Below, in pieces: positions 52,720-61,519 of a stretch of DNA of 64,000 nt (its first letter is position 1; each line of letters begins with the position of its first letter). Below the pieces are notes generated by a model. It was not told where the DNA came from. It did no database searches and worked only from the letters and a program-made list of their open reading frames with translations. The position numbers were made by a program, and so were the translations under genes. Origin of the DNA: JBBREP01 sp038202885 (GTDB lineage Bacteria > Actinomycetota > Acidimicrobiia > IMCC26256 > PALSA-610); NCBI GenBank assembly GCA_038202885.1, contig JBBREP010000002.1, positions 75,597-139,596 on the forward strand, read 5' to 3'.

Positions 52720-53622
52720 TCAGGATTTCTTCTTGGCGAGCGCGCCCGCGGCGGCGGCCAGCTCGGCCACCGTCCACCGATCGTCCTTGTCGAGCTTCTC
52801 GGCTCCGGTCCACGACTGCACGCGCTGCACCGTCCCACCCTGCACGATGAACGTCTCGCCGGTGATCGTGCACTCGGCCGTCGCGAGGTAGGCAACGAAC
52901 GGCGACACGTTCGCCGGGTTCCACACGTCAAAGGCGCCCGGGTCCTGCGGTGCCTTCACTGCGTCGCCGAGTCCGGGAGTCTCGAGCGTGAGGCGCGTGC
53001 GGGCGCCCGGACAGATTGCGTTGGACCGGACCTTGTAGCGCACGAGCTCCTTGGCGCAGATCTGGCTGAGCGTGGCGATGCCCGACTTGGCCGCGCCATA
53101 GTTCGCCTGTCCGGGGTTCGAGAAGATCCCCGACGTCGAACTCGTGTGGATGATCGAGCGGTCGGGCCCGTCACCACCGGTTTCGACGAGCTTCTTCGTC
53201 TGCTCGCGCCAATAGGTCGCCGCGGCTTGGGTCGGCGCGAAATGGCCTTTGAGGTGCACGGTGATCACCGCGTCCCATTCGGCTTCGGTCATGTTCACGA
53301 TCACGCGGTCGCGCAGGATGCCTGCGTTGTTGACGAGGATGTGGAGGTCCCCGAAGGTGTCGACGGCCTGCTGGATCATTCCTCGGGCGGCATCCCAGTC
53401 GGCGACGTTGGCGCCGTTGACGATGGCTTCGCCACCCATCTCCTTGATCATCGCGACCGTCTCCTGGGCCGGTGACGCGCTCGCGCCGGCACCGTGGCTG
53501 TCGCCGCCGAGGTCGTTCACGACGACCTTGGCCCCTTCGGCCGCGAAGAGCAGCGCGTGTTCACGGCCGAGGCCGCCACCGGCACCCGTGATGATGGCGA
53601 CGCGACCGTCGAGTGCACCCAT
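52720..53622 (-). CDS. SDR-family oxidoreductase (hydroxyacyl-CoA/3-oxoacyl reductase-like)
   Basis: 300 residues. NAD-binding GAGGGLGREHALLFAAEGAK, then NNAG in LHILVNNAGILRDRVIVNMT, and the active site Ser-Tyr-Lys with NYGAAKSGIATLSQICAKEL. The sequence resembles the 17-beta-hydroxysteroid dehydrogenase type 4 / multifunctional protein group (NDLGGDSHGAGASASPAQET), suggesting a 3-hydroxyacyl-CoA substrate. ATG 53622 follows GGAGG at seven bases. It may support lipid or steroid-like side-chain oxidation together with the SCP2 protein. Confidence 0.9.
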   Translation of the reverse strand: MGALDGRVAIITGAGGGLGREHALLFAAEGAKVVVNDLGGDSHGAGASASPAQETVAMIKEMGGEAIVNGANVADWDAARGMIQQAVDTFGDLHILVNNAGILRDRVIVNMTEAEWDAVITVHLKGHFAPTQAAATYWREQTKKLVETGGDGPDRSIIHTSSTSGIFSNPGQANYGAAKSGIATLSQICAKELVRYKVRSNAICPGARTRLTLETPGLGDAVKAPQDPGAFDVWNPANVSPFVAYLATAECTITGETFIVQGGTVQRVQSWTGAEKLDKDDRWTVAELAAAAGALAKKKS

Positions 53623-53700
53623 GACATACCTCCGCAAGATTCCGGGAACGGTCGGCGATGCTACGGGCGCATCGGGCCGAGCCCGCAATCCGTACCGGAA

Positions 53701-55728
53701 TCAGCCCAGGTAGAGGGTGACCTTCGCACCGCGGCGGACCAGCCTGCCCGCCGGCGTGCTCGTCGAGTTGACGTGGCCGTCGGCCAGGCCCGACACCACG
53801 CACTGGAGCCCGGCGTTGCGCACTCGTTGGCATGCCGGGGCCTGCGCGAGGCCGACGAGCCCCGAAGGCATCGTCACCAGGTCGGGCCCCTTCGACACGT
53901 GCACGACCACGGTCCAGCCGTACGTGAACCGCGCAGGTGACGCTGCGGGACTGCTCGACACGACCTTGCCTTTGGCGTACTTGTCGGAGAACACGTCGCT
54001 GCCGATCGTGACCTTGAACCCGAGGTTCGCCAGCTGCGCCTTCGCGGTGCCGACAAGCACGCCGGTGACGTCGGGAACGGCGCGCGGTCGGTGGCCTTTG
54101 CTGACCGTCAACGCGATCGTGCTGTGCGGCAGGACGAGCGCGCCTTCGCCTTGGCTCGCCCCGATCACAATGCCGGTCGCTCGCGTCTCGTCGAACACCG
54201 GCGTCACGGTGCCCACGACGAAGCCCTGGCTCGTGAGCGCGGTCGTGGCCTCCGACTGGGTACTACCGACGAGCTTCGGCACGGCGATCTTCGCGGGGCC
54301 CGACGACACCACCAGGTGCAGCGTGTGGCCGTCGCGTAGCAATTTGCCCGGCGCCAGGTCCTGATGGATGACAATGCCGATCGGATCGTCGGCGTGCGCG
54401 GTCGTGGTGCTGACGCTGAGATGGTCGCGATGCGCGAGCGCGAGCGCGGCGGCTTGGCTCAGGCCTTCGTAGCGCTGCACCACCGAGCCCGATGGCCCGC
54501 TTGTGAGGCCGATGACGGCCACGACCCCGCCGACCAGCGCGAGCAACACGACGAGCGCCACAAAGAACGGTACGAGCCGGCGCTCTCGTCGGTAGCCCCG
54601 ACCACGCCGGCCCCGGCCTCTGGGGTCCTTGCGCGGGTGTTCGTCGCGCTCAGCCGTGATCACCACCGGCTCCGGATCGGGCGACTCGATCACCTCGATG
54701 TCGTCGTCGAGGGGGAAGTCAATGGGAAAGCCGATTGCGAAGTCGGGCGGCGGTTCGACGGGCGCAACGACGGCGCGCTCACCCGACGCGTCACACGCGT
54801 CTTGGTCGAACACGCCGTTGCCCGCCACGTGCACGCGAGTGGGGTCGGCGTCGGGGAAGTCGCGTGAACCGACGAGCTGCAACGGTGCCGGCGCGGGCAG
54901 CGCTTCGATGGCATCGTCGAGCGCGCCGAGGAGCGTGGCGGCGTCGGGATAGCGGTCGTCGCGATCGATGCGCCCGCACCGTTCGAGCACTGCAGTCAAC
55001 GGTCCGAGCGCGGGGTCGACAACGAGCGGCTGTTGGGTGCGGATGCTGAGCATCGAGATCGTTGTGTCCGCCGCGAACGGAATCGCGCCTGTCACCGACT
55101 CCACGACCACGAGCGCGAACGCATACAGGTCGCTGCGAGCGTCGAGCTGGATCCCGAGCGCCTGCTCGGGCGACGCATAGCGCGCCGTGCCGAACAGCGC
55201 GCCGGCTGGTTCGGTCCAGCTCGCCTCGGCGAGGGCGCGCGCCAGACCAAAGTCGGCGATGCGCACCACACCATGTTCGTCGAAGAGCAGATTCGCGGGC
55301 TTGATGTCGCGGTGCACGATCCCGCGCCGGTGCGCGTAGTCGAGCGCGCGGGCAACGTCGCGCCCGACGTGCGCGGCCTGTGTCACCGACAGCCGCGCAC
55401 CAGCGTCGAGCATCGTGCGCAAACTGCCGCCCTCGAGGAGTTCGAGCACCATGTAGGGCAGGCCATCGTCGGTGCCCCAGTCGTGCACCGTGACGATGTT
55501 CGCATGGTGCAACGAGGCCGCGACCCGGGCTTCGGTTTGGAATCGGCGCAGGAATCCGGCGTCGGCTGCGAGCGCTTCGTGCAGCACCTTGACGGCCACG
55601 CTGCGCCGCAGCTTGATGTCGTCGGCCGCGTAGACGCGACCGCTCGCACCCGAACCGATCGGAGTGCGCAGCCGGTACCGGCCATCGAGGACGCGGCCCG
55701 CGAGGTCGGTAGTACCCGACATGGCCAT
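53701..55728 (-). CDS. PknB-like Ser/Thr protein kinase with four PASTA-like repeats
   Basis: 675 residues. Kinase domain about 16-275: glycine loop IGSGASGRVYAADD (Gly25), Lys47, HRD at 139-141 (GIVHRDIKPANLLF), DFG at 159-161, and GTARYASPEQALG. A long acidic then Arg-rich linker leads to one TM helix (385-409, LVPFFVALVVLLALVGGVVA). Outside are four PASTA-like repeats (about 415-478, 479-546, 549-615, 616-675) expected to bind peptidoglycan. It links the cell-wall state to phosphorylation of division or wall enzymes. ATG 55728 is backed by TACCGT seven bases upstream (55736-55741); ATG 55752 is an alternative. Confidence 0.93.
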   Translation of the reverse strand: MAMSGTTDLAGRVLDGRYRLRTPIGSGASGRVYAADDIKLRRSVAVKVLHEALAADAGFLRRFQTEARVAASLHHANIVTVHDWGTDDGLPYMVLELLEGGSLRTMLDAGARLSVTQAAHVGRDVARALDYAHRRGIVHRDIKPANLLFDEHGVVRIADFGLARALAEASWTEPAGALFGTARYASPEQALGIQLDARSDLYAFALVVVESVTGAIPFAADTTISMLSIRTQQPLVVDPALGPLTAVLERCGRIDRDDRYPDAATLLGALDDAIEALPAPAPLQLVGSRDFPDADPTRVHVAGNGVFDQDACDASGERAVVAPVEPPPDFAIGFPIDFPLDDDIEVIESPDPEPVVITAERDEHPRKDPRGRGRRGRGYRRERRLVPFFVALVVLLALVGGVVAVIGLTSGPSGSVVQRYEGLSQAAALALAHRDHLSVSTTTAHADDPIGIVIHQDLAPGKLLRDGHTLHLVVSSGPAKIAVPKLVGSTQSEATTALTSQGFVVGTVTPVFDETRATGIVIGASQGEGALVLPHSTIALTVSKGHRPRAVPDVTGVLVGTAKAQLANLGFKVTIGSDVFSDKYAKGKVVSSSPAASPARFTYGWTVVVHVSKGPDLVTMPSGLVGLAQAPACQRVRNAGLQCVVSGLADGHVNSTSTPAGRLVRRGAKVTLYLG

Positions 55729-55735
55729 CGCACCC

Positions 55736-55790
55736 ACGGTACCGGCCTTCATTGCGGAATCGGTGCCACGGTCGACCGAGGCGGTACGGT
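55736..55790. promoter_or_regulatory. divergent -10 boxes of the PASTA kinase and a membrane-protein gene
   Basis: Minus strand: TACCGT (55736-55741), seven bases before ATG 55728. Plus strand: TACGGT (55785-55790), seven bases before GTG 55798. The same hexamer spacing on both sides supports both starts. Confidence 0.5.
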
Positions 55791-55797
55791 CGCCTCC

Positions 55798-56265
55798 GTG
55801 ACCAAGGTCGCAAGCTCTGCCCGCCCGCACACCAACGGTTCCCGGCCGCCGCGCGACATCAAGCGCACGATTGTGATCGTGTTCGGCGTGATCCTCGCGT
55901 TGAACTTCGCGGTTATCGGTGTGTTCGCGACGAAAGACACCACGTCCACACCCGATCTTCCCTCGGGCGTCACCGAGCTGTTCCCGATTCGCGGCGGGCT
56001 GATTCGACCGCAGGATCAAATGGGCGTCCAACTCACCGCCGGGTGGACCGGCGAATTGACCTTCGACAACACGCCACTACCGAAGGACCAATACGAACCG
56101 AACGGCATCGCACAAGGCTCGATCTTCTGGCGTCCCGGTCCGGGCAAGGAATTCAGTGAGAGCACGCCCGGCAAGCACACGCTGACGGTGCACTACTGGC
56201 CGACCGAACAAGGTCCCGGCGGTCCCGACGACCACACCTTCGCCTGGGACTTCAAAGTCGGCTGA
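55798..56265 (+). CDS. hypothetical single-pass membrane or exported protein
   Basis: 155 residues. A basic start (MTKVASSARPHTNGSRPPRD) and one hydrophobic helix (TIVIVFGVILALNFAVIGVF) are followed by a beta-rich extracytoplasmic domain with GGLIRPQDQMGVQLTAGWTG and TLTVHYWPTEQGPGG. No named family; the repeated strand-like segments suggest an immunoglobulin-like fold. It is divergent from the PASTA kinase with promoters 43 bases apart, so it may be part of the wall-sensing system. A repeat copy follows its stop. Confidence 0.72.
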   Translation: MTKVASSARPHTNGSRPPRDIKRTIVIVFGVILALNFAVIGVFATKDTTSTPDLPSGVTELFPIRGGLIRPQDQMGVQLTAGWTGELTFDNTPLPKDQYEPNGIAQGSIFWRPGPGKEFSESTPGKHTLTVHYWPTEQGPGGPDDHTFAWDFKVG

Positions 56266-56352
56266 ACTCCTGCGCCTGCTTCGCCCGGCGCTGCGAGCTC
56301 CCTACGCACCCGCCTCGCTCGTTCCTCGCTCTCGGGCTGCTGCGGTCGCCGC
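56266..56352 (+). repeat. 3'-associated intergenic repeat, copy C
   Basis: Directly after the TGA of the membrane-protein gene: TGCGCCTGCTTCGCCCGGCG, GCTGCGAGCTCCCTACGCAC, CTCGCTCGTTCCTCGCTC (56313-56330) and CGGGCTGCTGCGGTCGCCGC. The CTCGCTCGTTCCTCGCTC block is identical in copy D. Confidence 0.8.
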
Positions 56353-56372
56353 CATTTCGACGATGTTGCTGT

Positions 56373-58394
56373 TCAGTCGTCTAAGAGCGCGGCGAAGGCT
56401 GCTTCGTCGAGGATCGCGACTTCGAGTGATTCGGCTTTGGCGAGCTTCGTGCCCGGGCTGTCGCCGGCCACGACGTAACTCGTCTTCTTCGACACGCTGC
56501 CGGTGACCTTGGCGCCGCGCGCCTCGATCGCCGCGGTCGCTTGCTCGCGCGTGTAGTGCTCCATCGTGCCGGTGAGCACGAACGTGAGCCCGGCCAACGT
56601 CGGTGCGAGATAGACAGCCGCGTCGTCGTCTGCGGGCGGCGCATCGAAGTTGACGCCCGCGGCACGCAGCTTCTCGATGAACGCGACGTTGCGCTCGTCG
56701 GTGAACCACGACGCCAGGCTCTCGGCGATGATCGGACCAACGCCTTCGATGGCGACGAGCGCATCGAGCGGCGCCGCGAAGATTGCGTCGAGCGAACGCA
56801 GTGATGTCGCCATCGCCTGCGCCGCGCTCGGCCCGACGTGCTTGATCCCCAAGCCCACGAGCACGCGCCACAGCGGACGTTGTTTCGACGCCTCGATCGC
56901 GTCGACGAGCGCACGAGCCGACTTGTCGCCCAGGCGGGGCATCGCCACGAGTTGCTCGGTCGTGAGCGAGTAGATGTCGGCCGGGTCGACGATCAGTCCG
57001 GCGTCGACGAGTTGGCCCACACGTTCATCACCCATGCCCTCGATGTCCATCGCACCGCGTCCGGCGAAGTGCACGATGCGCGACCACTTTCGGGCAGGGC
57101 AATCGAGGTTGATGCATCGATGGTTCGCCTCGCCTTCGGCGCGTATGAGCGGGTGGCCACAGTTCGGGCACTCGGTGGGAAACACCCACTGCGTGCTCTT
57201 CTTCGGCCGTTTCGACAGCACCGGTCCGACAACTTCGGGAATCACGTCACCAGCGCGGCGCACTGTGACGGTGTCGCCCGGTCGCACGTCGCGGCGCGCC
57301 ACTTCGTCCTCGTTGTGCAACGTCGCGGTCGACACCGTGACACCACCGACGAAGACAGGTTCCAGCATCGCGAACGGCGTGGCCCGACCGGTGCGCCCGA
57401 TGCTCACGTGAATGTCGAGCAGCAGCGTGGTGCGCTCCTCGGGCGGAAACTTGTACGCGATCGCCCAGCGCGGCGCCTTGCTGGTACTGCCCATCTGCGC
57501 GCGCAGGTCGAGGCGATCCACCTTCACGACCGCACCGTCGATCTCGTATCCGAGGGCATGGCGGCGCGCCTCGAGCGACGTGCATTCGGCGTGGACCGAC
57601 TCGATCGTGTCGTGCATCAAGATGTTGGGGTTGACGGCGAACCCGAGCTCGATGAGCCAGTCGAGGGTCTGACGATGTGACGACAGTTTCGGCCCACCTT
57701 CAAGCGCGCCGAGCTGATAACAAAACAGCGACAGTGCGCGCGCCGCAGTGATCGACGCGTCCTTCTGGCGCAGGCTCCCGGCCGCGCCGTTGCGGGGATT
57801 CACCACGAGCGGCTTTCCTGCGGCCGCTTGGGCCTCGTTGAGCGCGGTGAACGCTCGCAGGCTCATGTAGACCTCGCCGCGCACCTCGAGCCGTTCGGGC
57901 ACGTTGCTGGCGCGCAGTCGTTCGGGCACGTCGGCGATGGTGCGGACGTTCTCGGTGACGTCCTCGCCCACTCGCCCGTCGCCGCGGGTCGCGGCGCGCA
58001 CGTAGCGACCGTCTTCGTAGAGCACCGAGATCGCGAGACCGTCCATCTTCGGTTCGGTCACATAGGTGACGGGCTCATCGACAAGCTTGGCGATGCGCTC
58101 GTGCCAGGCGTGGAGGTCGTCGAGCGAGAACGCGTTGTCGAGCGAGAGCATCGGTACGATGTGCGTGATTTCGGCAAAGGTGCTGCCGGCCGCCGCGCCG
58201 GGTACTTGCGTCGGCGAATCCGCGACGACGAGTTCGGGATGCGCGTGCTCGAGATCAGCGAGTTCGCGCACGAGCGCGTCGTATTCGGCGTCGCTGACCG
58301 CGGGCGCATCGTCGCCGTAGTACAGGTCGTTGTGGTGCTGAATCTGCTCCCGCAGCGCCAACACGCGCGCCACGACCTTCTTCGCTACAGCCAC
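56373..58394 (-). CDS. ligA: NAD+-dependent DNA ligase
   Basis: 673 residues with full LigA architecture: Ia domain at the N-terminus, adenylation domain with Lys116 (TEPKMDGLAI), OB fold, four-Cys zinc finger (CPNCGHPLIRAEG ... CINLDCPARKW), helix-hairpin-helix region (MPRLGDKSARALVDAIEASK) and C-terminal BRCT (LTFVLTGTMEHYTREQATAA). It seals nicks in replication and repair. GTG 58394 is backed by TAGATT at 58402-58407, seven bases upstream. It lies between two intergenic repeat copies, C and D. Confidence 0.97.
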   Translation of the reverse strand: MAVAKKVVARVLALREQIQHHNDLYYGDDAPAVSDAEYDALVRELADLEHAHPELVVADSPTQVPGAAAGSTFAEITHIVPMLSLDNAFSLDDLHAWHERIAKLVDEPVTYVTEPKMDGLAISVLYEDGRYVRAATRGDGRVGEDVTENVRTIADVPERLRASNVPERLEVRGEVYMSLRAFTALNEAQAAAGKPLVVNPRNGAAGSLRQKDASITAARALSLFCYQLGALEGGPKLSSHRQTLDWLIELGFAVNPNILMHDTIESVHAECTSLEARRHALGYEIDGAVVKVDRLDLRAQMGSTSKAPRWAIAYKFPPEERTTLLLDIHVSIGRTGRATPFAMLEPVFVGGVTVSTATLHNEDEVARRDVRPGDTVTVRRAGDVIPEVVGPVLSKRPKKSTQWVFPTECPNCGHPLIRAEGEANHRCINLDCPARKWSRIVHFAGRGAMDIEGMGDERVGQLVDAGLIVDPADIYSLTTEQLVAMPRLGDKSARALVDAIEASKQRPLWRVLVGLGIKHVGPSAAQAMATSLRSLDAIFAAPLDALVAIEGVGPIIAESLASWFTDERNVAFIEKLRAAGVNFDAPPADDDAAVYLAPTLAGLTFVLTGTMEHYTREQATAAIEARGAKVTGSVSKKTSYVVAGDSPGTKLAKAESLEVAILDEAAFAALLDD

Positions 58395-58441
58395 ACGCGT
58401 GAATCTACCGACGGGCTACGACAGGCTGGGTGTTGCGCACG

Positions 58442-58534
58442 CGCGGCGACCGAAGCAGCCCAGGAGCGAGGAACGAGCGAGATGGGTGCGCAGGAAGCTC
58501 GCCGCGGTAGGCGAAGCCGTCGCAATAGACAGAG
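58442..58534 (-). repeat. 3'-associated intergenic repeat, copy D (after the MetE-like gene)
   Basis: In the sense of the MetE-like gene the TGA (58535-58537) is followed by CTCTGTCTATTGCGACGGCT and TCGCCTACCGCGGCGAGCTT, then CTCGCTCGTTCCTCGCTCCT and GGGCTGCTTCGGTCGCCGCG. It matches copy C over most of its length and ends about 35 bases before the ligA -10 box. Confidence 0.75.
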
Positions 58535-59557
58535 TCAAGCCCCGACGCCGAGGCGCGTTGCTACCGCTTGGCCGTGGACTCGTTCGGCGAGTTCACCGGT
58601 GAGACGCAGCGCGAGTTCGGCTTGGGTGGTGCCGTGGCGCGCAAGACCGCACGCCGGCGTGATCAGGGCTTGTTGGCGCAGACGCGCCGGGTCACAGCCG
58701 CGCCGCGTGAGCTCGCACCACAGCTCGACGAGTGCCTTCCACAACGGCGCGGGTTGCTCGCCGAGTGGACGGTCGGTCGGCACCGCGCCCCAGGCCACGA
58801 AGCCTCCTCGATCGAGGAGCCGAGCGATGGCAACGGCGTGATCGGTGACCCACGGCTTGGCTTCGATGCCGACGACGTCGGGACCGGCCGCGAGCGCGAT
58901 TTCGAGCGCACCGGCGCCGCACACATGCACGCCCACGACGCAGTCGGCGCCGGCAAGCGTCGCCGAGAGCAAGTCGCTCGCGGCTTCGGCATCGAGGGGT
59001 GCTGCGACCCCGTCGGTACCCCATTCGACAAGGCCGGGTTCGTCGAAGAACAGCACGACCTCGACGTCGGGAAGACTGGCACGCGCCAACTCGACGAGCG
59101 CACGCGCCCAGGCGGAGGCACACTGCGCGCCGCGGGCGAACGCGGTGTTGGTCGACAGGCCGAGGCGGTGCAGTTCGAGCCCAAGCGTGAGCGGACCCAT
59201 GACCTGCACCTTGATGGCGCTCGGCCGACGCGGTTGCGCGGCGGCGAGCTGCAAGAACGCGAGCAGGCCACCATGACTGCGGTCGTCGAACACCGCCTCG
59301 ATCTCGCCGTGGCGGGCGATGGCACCAACGGGAATCGGGAGCAGGCGCACGGTGCCGTCGTCGTCGACAACGACTTCGGGCAAGGCGCGCAGCCACGGCG
59401 CCAGCATGCCTTCGAGCGGGCTGCGGCACGGCAACTGCGGTGCGCAGGGCAGATCAGGGAGCGCTCGCAACACAAGGGCCGCGGCCGCGACCGCATCAGT
59501 GTGCGGCAAGGTTCCGATCGCTGTGGCGATCCCTCCGCGCAACGGTGCCCGACCCAT
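58535..59557 (-). CDS. MetE-like methionine synthase core protein (UROD/MetE fold)
   Basis: 340 residues, about the size of the C-terminal MetE domain alone. Conserved pieces: RGGIATAIGTLPHTDAVAAA at the start, IKVQVMGPLTLGLELHRLGL, VVGVHVCGAGALEIAL with the HxC zinc ligands, and ITPACGLARHGTTQAELALR with the third Cys. The zinc site is therefore intact. Such short versions may use a corrinoid protein or simple methyl donor instead of methyl-tetrahydrofolate triglutamate. GGAG four to five bases before ATG 59557, and TATACT at ten bases. It lies upstream of ligA on the same strand with a repeat copy in between. Confidence 0.8.
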   Translation of the reverse strand: MGRAPLRGGIATAIGTLPHTDAVAAAALVLRALPDLPCAPQLPCRSPLEGMLAPWLRALPEVVVDDDGTVRLLPIPVGAIARHGEIEAVFDDRSHGGLLAFLQLAAAQPRRPSAIKVQVMGPLTLGLELHRLGLSTNTAFARGAQCASAWARALVELARASLPDVEVVLFFDEPGLVEWGTDGVAAPLDAEAASDLLSATLAGADCVVGVHVCGAGALEIALAAGPDVVGIEAKPWVTDHAVAIARLLDRGGFVAWGAVPTDRPLGEQPAPLWKALVELWCELTRRGCDPARLRQQALITPACGLARHGTTQAELALRLTGELAERVHGQAVATRLGVGA

Positions 59558-59608
59558 GAGGCTCCGTAGTATACGGACCCCTCACCTTGCGCTCGAAAGC
59601 GAAGAACG

Positions 59609-60478
59609 TTGCTCTGGCCTGCACGCGTGCTGTGGTTCATGTTGCCGTTGAGTGTTGGTGTCGTGTTGCGCGACGCACTCACGTCATGGTCACACGCCCC
59701 CCTGATCGTCGTCACCGTCATGCTCTACGCGGCGTGGCTTGTGGGTCTCGTCGCACTCGTTGCGCTGCACCCGATGTCGTTCACCGCGCTGCGTGTCGTG
59801 GCGCCGTCGGCGGCACTACTCGCGATCCTCGGTGTGCGTTCGTCGTCGGCCGCGATTGCCGCGCTGGCGATCGTCCACGGCCTGGCCGCGTGCGTGAGTT
59901 GTCTGCACGGCACGGTCGCGGCAACGTGCACGCAAGCCGCGTCGTACGGCGACGAAATACGTCGACCGTTGCGGACGCCGCCGTTGATGTGCCTCGTGCT
60001 CGCGTTCGTCGTGCCGTTGATCGTCGGTGGCATCGTCACCGGTCCGCTGCTGTTGGCCGACGGTCGCATCCCTTCGGGTGTGGCGCTCACCGTGGTCGGG
60101 GTGCCATTGGCCGTGCTCCTGTGCCGTTCGGTGCACTCGCTCGCCCGGCGCTTCGTCGTGTTCGTTCCGGCCGGGTTCGTCGTGTCGGATCCGCTGACGA
60201 TGTTCGACCCTGTGCTGCTGCCACGCGAGAAGATCCAGTCCATCGCCCTCGCGCCGCCCACGCCGCGCGTCGACGGCATCGACACGCGGCTCGGCGCGTT
60301 GGTCGGCGCCATCGTCATCGAACTCAACGAGCCCGGTTCGTTCACGTTGCGACGCGGCCGCAACGTGTCGGACGGGATCACGGCGTCCAGCGTGTGGTGC
60401 ACGCCGCAACGACCGTCATCGGTACTGGCGACTGCCGCCGAACGCCGGCTCGGCGCGGTTACGCAGCGTCCGCGCTGA
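59609..60478 (+). CDS. hypothetical multi-pass membrane protein
   Basis: 289 residues, start TTG 59609 (MLWPARVLWFMLPLSVGVVL) without a clear ribosome site. Five or six hydrophobic helices fill the first 190 residues; the last 100 are soluble and beta-rich (RFVVFVPAGFVVSDPLTMFD, LLPREKIQSIALAPP), somewhat like a bacterial PH domain. No function known. It is convergent with mnmA, overlapping by 20 bases. Confidence 0.6.
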   Translation: MLWPARVLWFMLPLSVGVVLRDALTSWSHAPLIVVTVMLYAAWLVGLVALVALHPMSFTALRVVAPSAALLAILGVRSSSAAIAALAIVHGLAACVSCLHGTVAATCTQAASYGDEIRRPLRTPPLMCLVLAFVVPLIVGGIVTGPLLLADGRIPSGVALTVVGVPLAVLLCRSVHSLARRFVVFVPAGFVVSDPLTMFDPVLLPREKIQSIALAPPTPRVDGIDTRLGALVGAIVIELNEPGSFTLRRGRNVSDGITASSVWCTPQRPSSVLATAAERRLGAVTQRPR

Positions 60479-61499
60479 GCGCGATGCCCGCACCGAGCAC
60501 GATGTCTCCGTCGTAGATCGCGACGACCTGACCCGGAGCGACGCGCGGTTGCGGCGCCGCGAACCGCACGACATCGCCCTCGACCGTGCAGTCGACGGGA
60601 GCGCCGTGTGCACTCATCTGCGCCGCCAACACGACATCGCGAGACGGCGGTGTTCCCAGGATCGTCGTGTCTGTGAGGTGGACGCGGTCGCGCAGCAGAT
60701 CGTTGCGACCGCCGACCGTCACCGTGCGCGTGTGCGCGTTGACATCGATCACGAAGCGGCGTTCGCCGAGCGCGACCCCGACACCTCGTCGCTGACCCAC
60801 CGTGAACCGGTCGACGCCGTCGTGCGTGGCGACTTCGACGCCGTCGGGTGTCACGATCGACCCGGGCGCGCGCGGCACACGAGCACCGAGGAACGCCTGG
60901 CGGCCGCCCTTGGTGATGAAACACACGTCCATGCTCTCGGCCTTGGCCGCAGTACGCAGGCCGAGCCGCGCGGCGTGGGCCCGCACCTCGGTCTTGGTCA
61001 GCTCGCCGAGCGGCAACATCGTGTCGGAGAGCTGCGACTCGGTGAGCAACGCGAGCACGTACGACTGGTCTTTTGCTGCATCCACGCTGCGCGCAAGGCG
61101 CGGCCCATTGGCCGTCGTCACCAGGCGCGCGTGGTGTCCGGTGGCGAGGTAGTCGAATCCCAGCTGGCGGGATCGCTCCAGCAGTCGGCCCCACTTCATG
61201 GTGCGGTTGCACGCGACGCAGGGGTTCGGCGTGGAGCCCGTCGCGTGCGCAAGCACATACGGGTCGACCACGGACCGTTCGAAGTCGTCGCTGAAGTTGA
61301 ACACGTAGTGCGGAATGTCGAGTTGTGCGGCGACGCGACGGGCATCTTCGACATCGGAGACCGCGCAGCAACCCGAATCTTGTGGCCCACCCCACAGCTT
61401 GAGCGTCACTCCGGTGACGTCATGGCCGTCGGCGCGCAACAGCGCCGCTGCTACCGACGAGTCGACGCCGCCGCTCATCGCCACCAATATCCGAGACAT
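60459..61499 (-). CDS. mnmA: tRNA-specific 2-thiouridylase
   Basis: 346 residues. PP-loop ATPase motif LVAMSGGVDSSVAAALLRAD, catalytic cysteines in NPCVACNRTMKWG and MDVCFITKGG, LATGHHARLVTTA and FTVGQRRGVGVALGERRFVI. It puts sulfur on U34 of tRNAs for Lys, Glu and Gln, with persulfide from a cysteine desulfurase. That desulfurase is encoded immediately upstream on the same strand, 20 bases away, forming a functional pair. GGAGG lies about 12 bases before ATG 61499; an in-frame TTG three codons earlier is possible. Confidence 0.95.
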   Translation of the reverse strand: MSRILVAMSGGVDSSVAAALLRADGHDVTGVTLKLWGGPQDSGCCAVSDVEDARRVAAQLDIPHYVFNFSDDFERSVVDPYVLAHATGSTPNPCVACNRTMKWGRLLERSRQLGFDYLATGHHARLVTTANGPRLARSVDAAKDQSYVLALLTESQLSDTMLPLGELTKTEVRAHAARLGLRTAAKAESMDVCFITKGGRQAFLGARVPRAPGSIVTPDGVEVATHDGVDRFTVGQRRGVGVALGERRFVIDVNAHTRTVTVGGRNDLLRDRVHLTDTTILGTPPSRDVVLAAQMSAHGAPVDCTVEGDVVRFAAPQPRVAPGQVVAIYDGDIVLGAGIALSADAA

Positions 61500-61519
61500 C
61501 GCGTGCAACAACCTCCGCG

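Noticed and set aside
59725..61395. 556-codon minus-strand frame overlapping the membrane protein and mnmA
   Set aside because: Out of frame with mnmA and composed of Arg/Ala-rich sequence; no domain.
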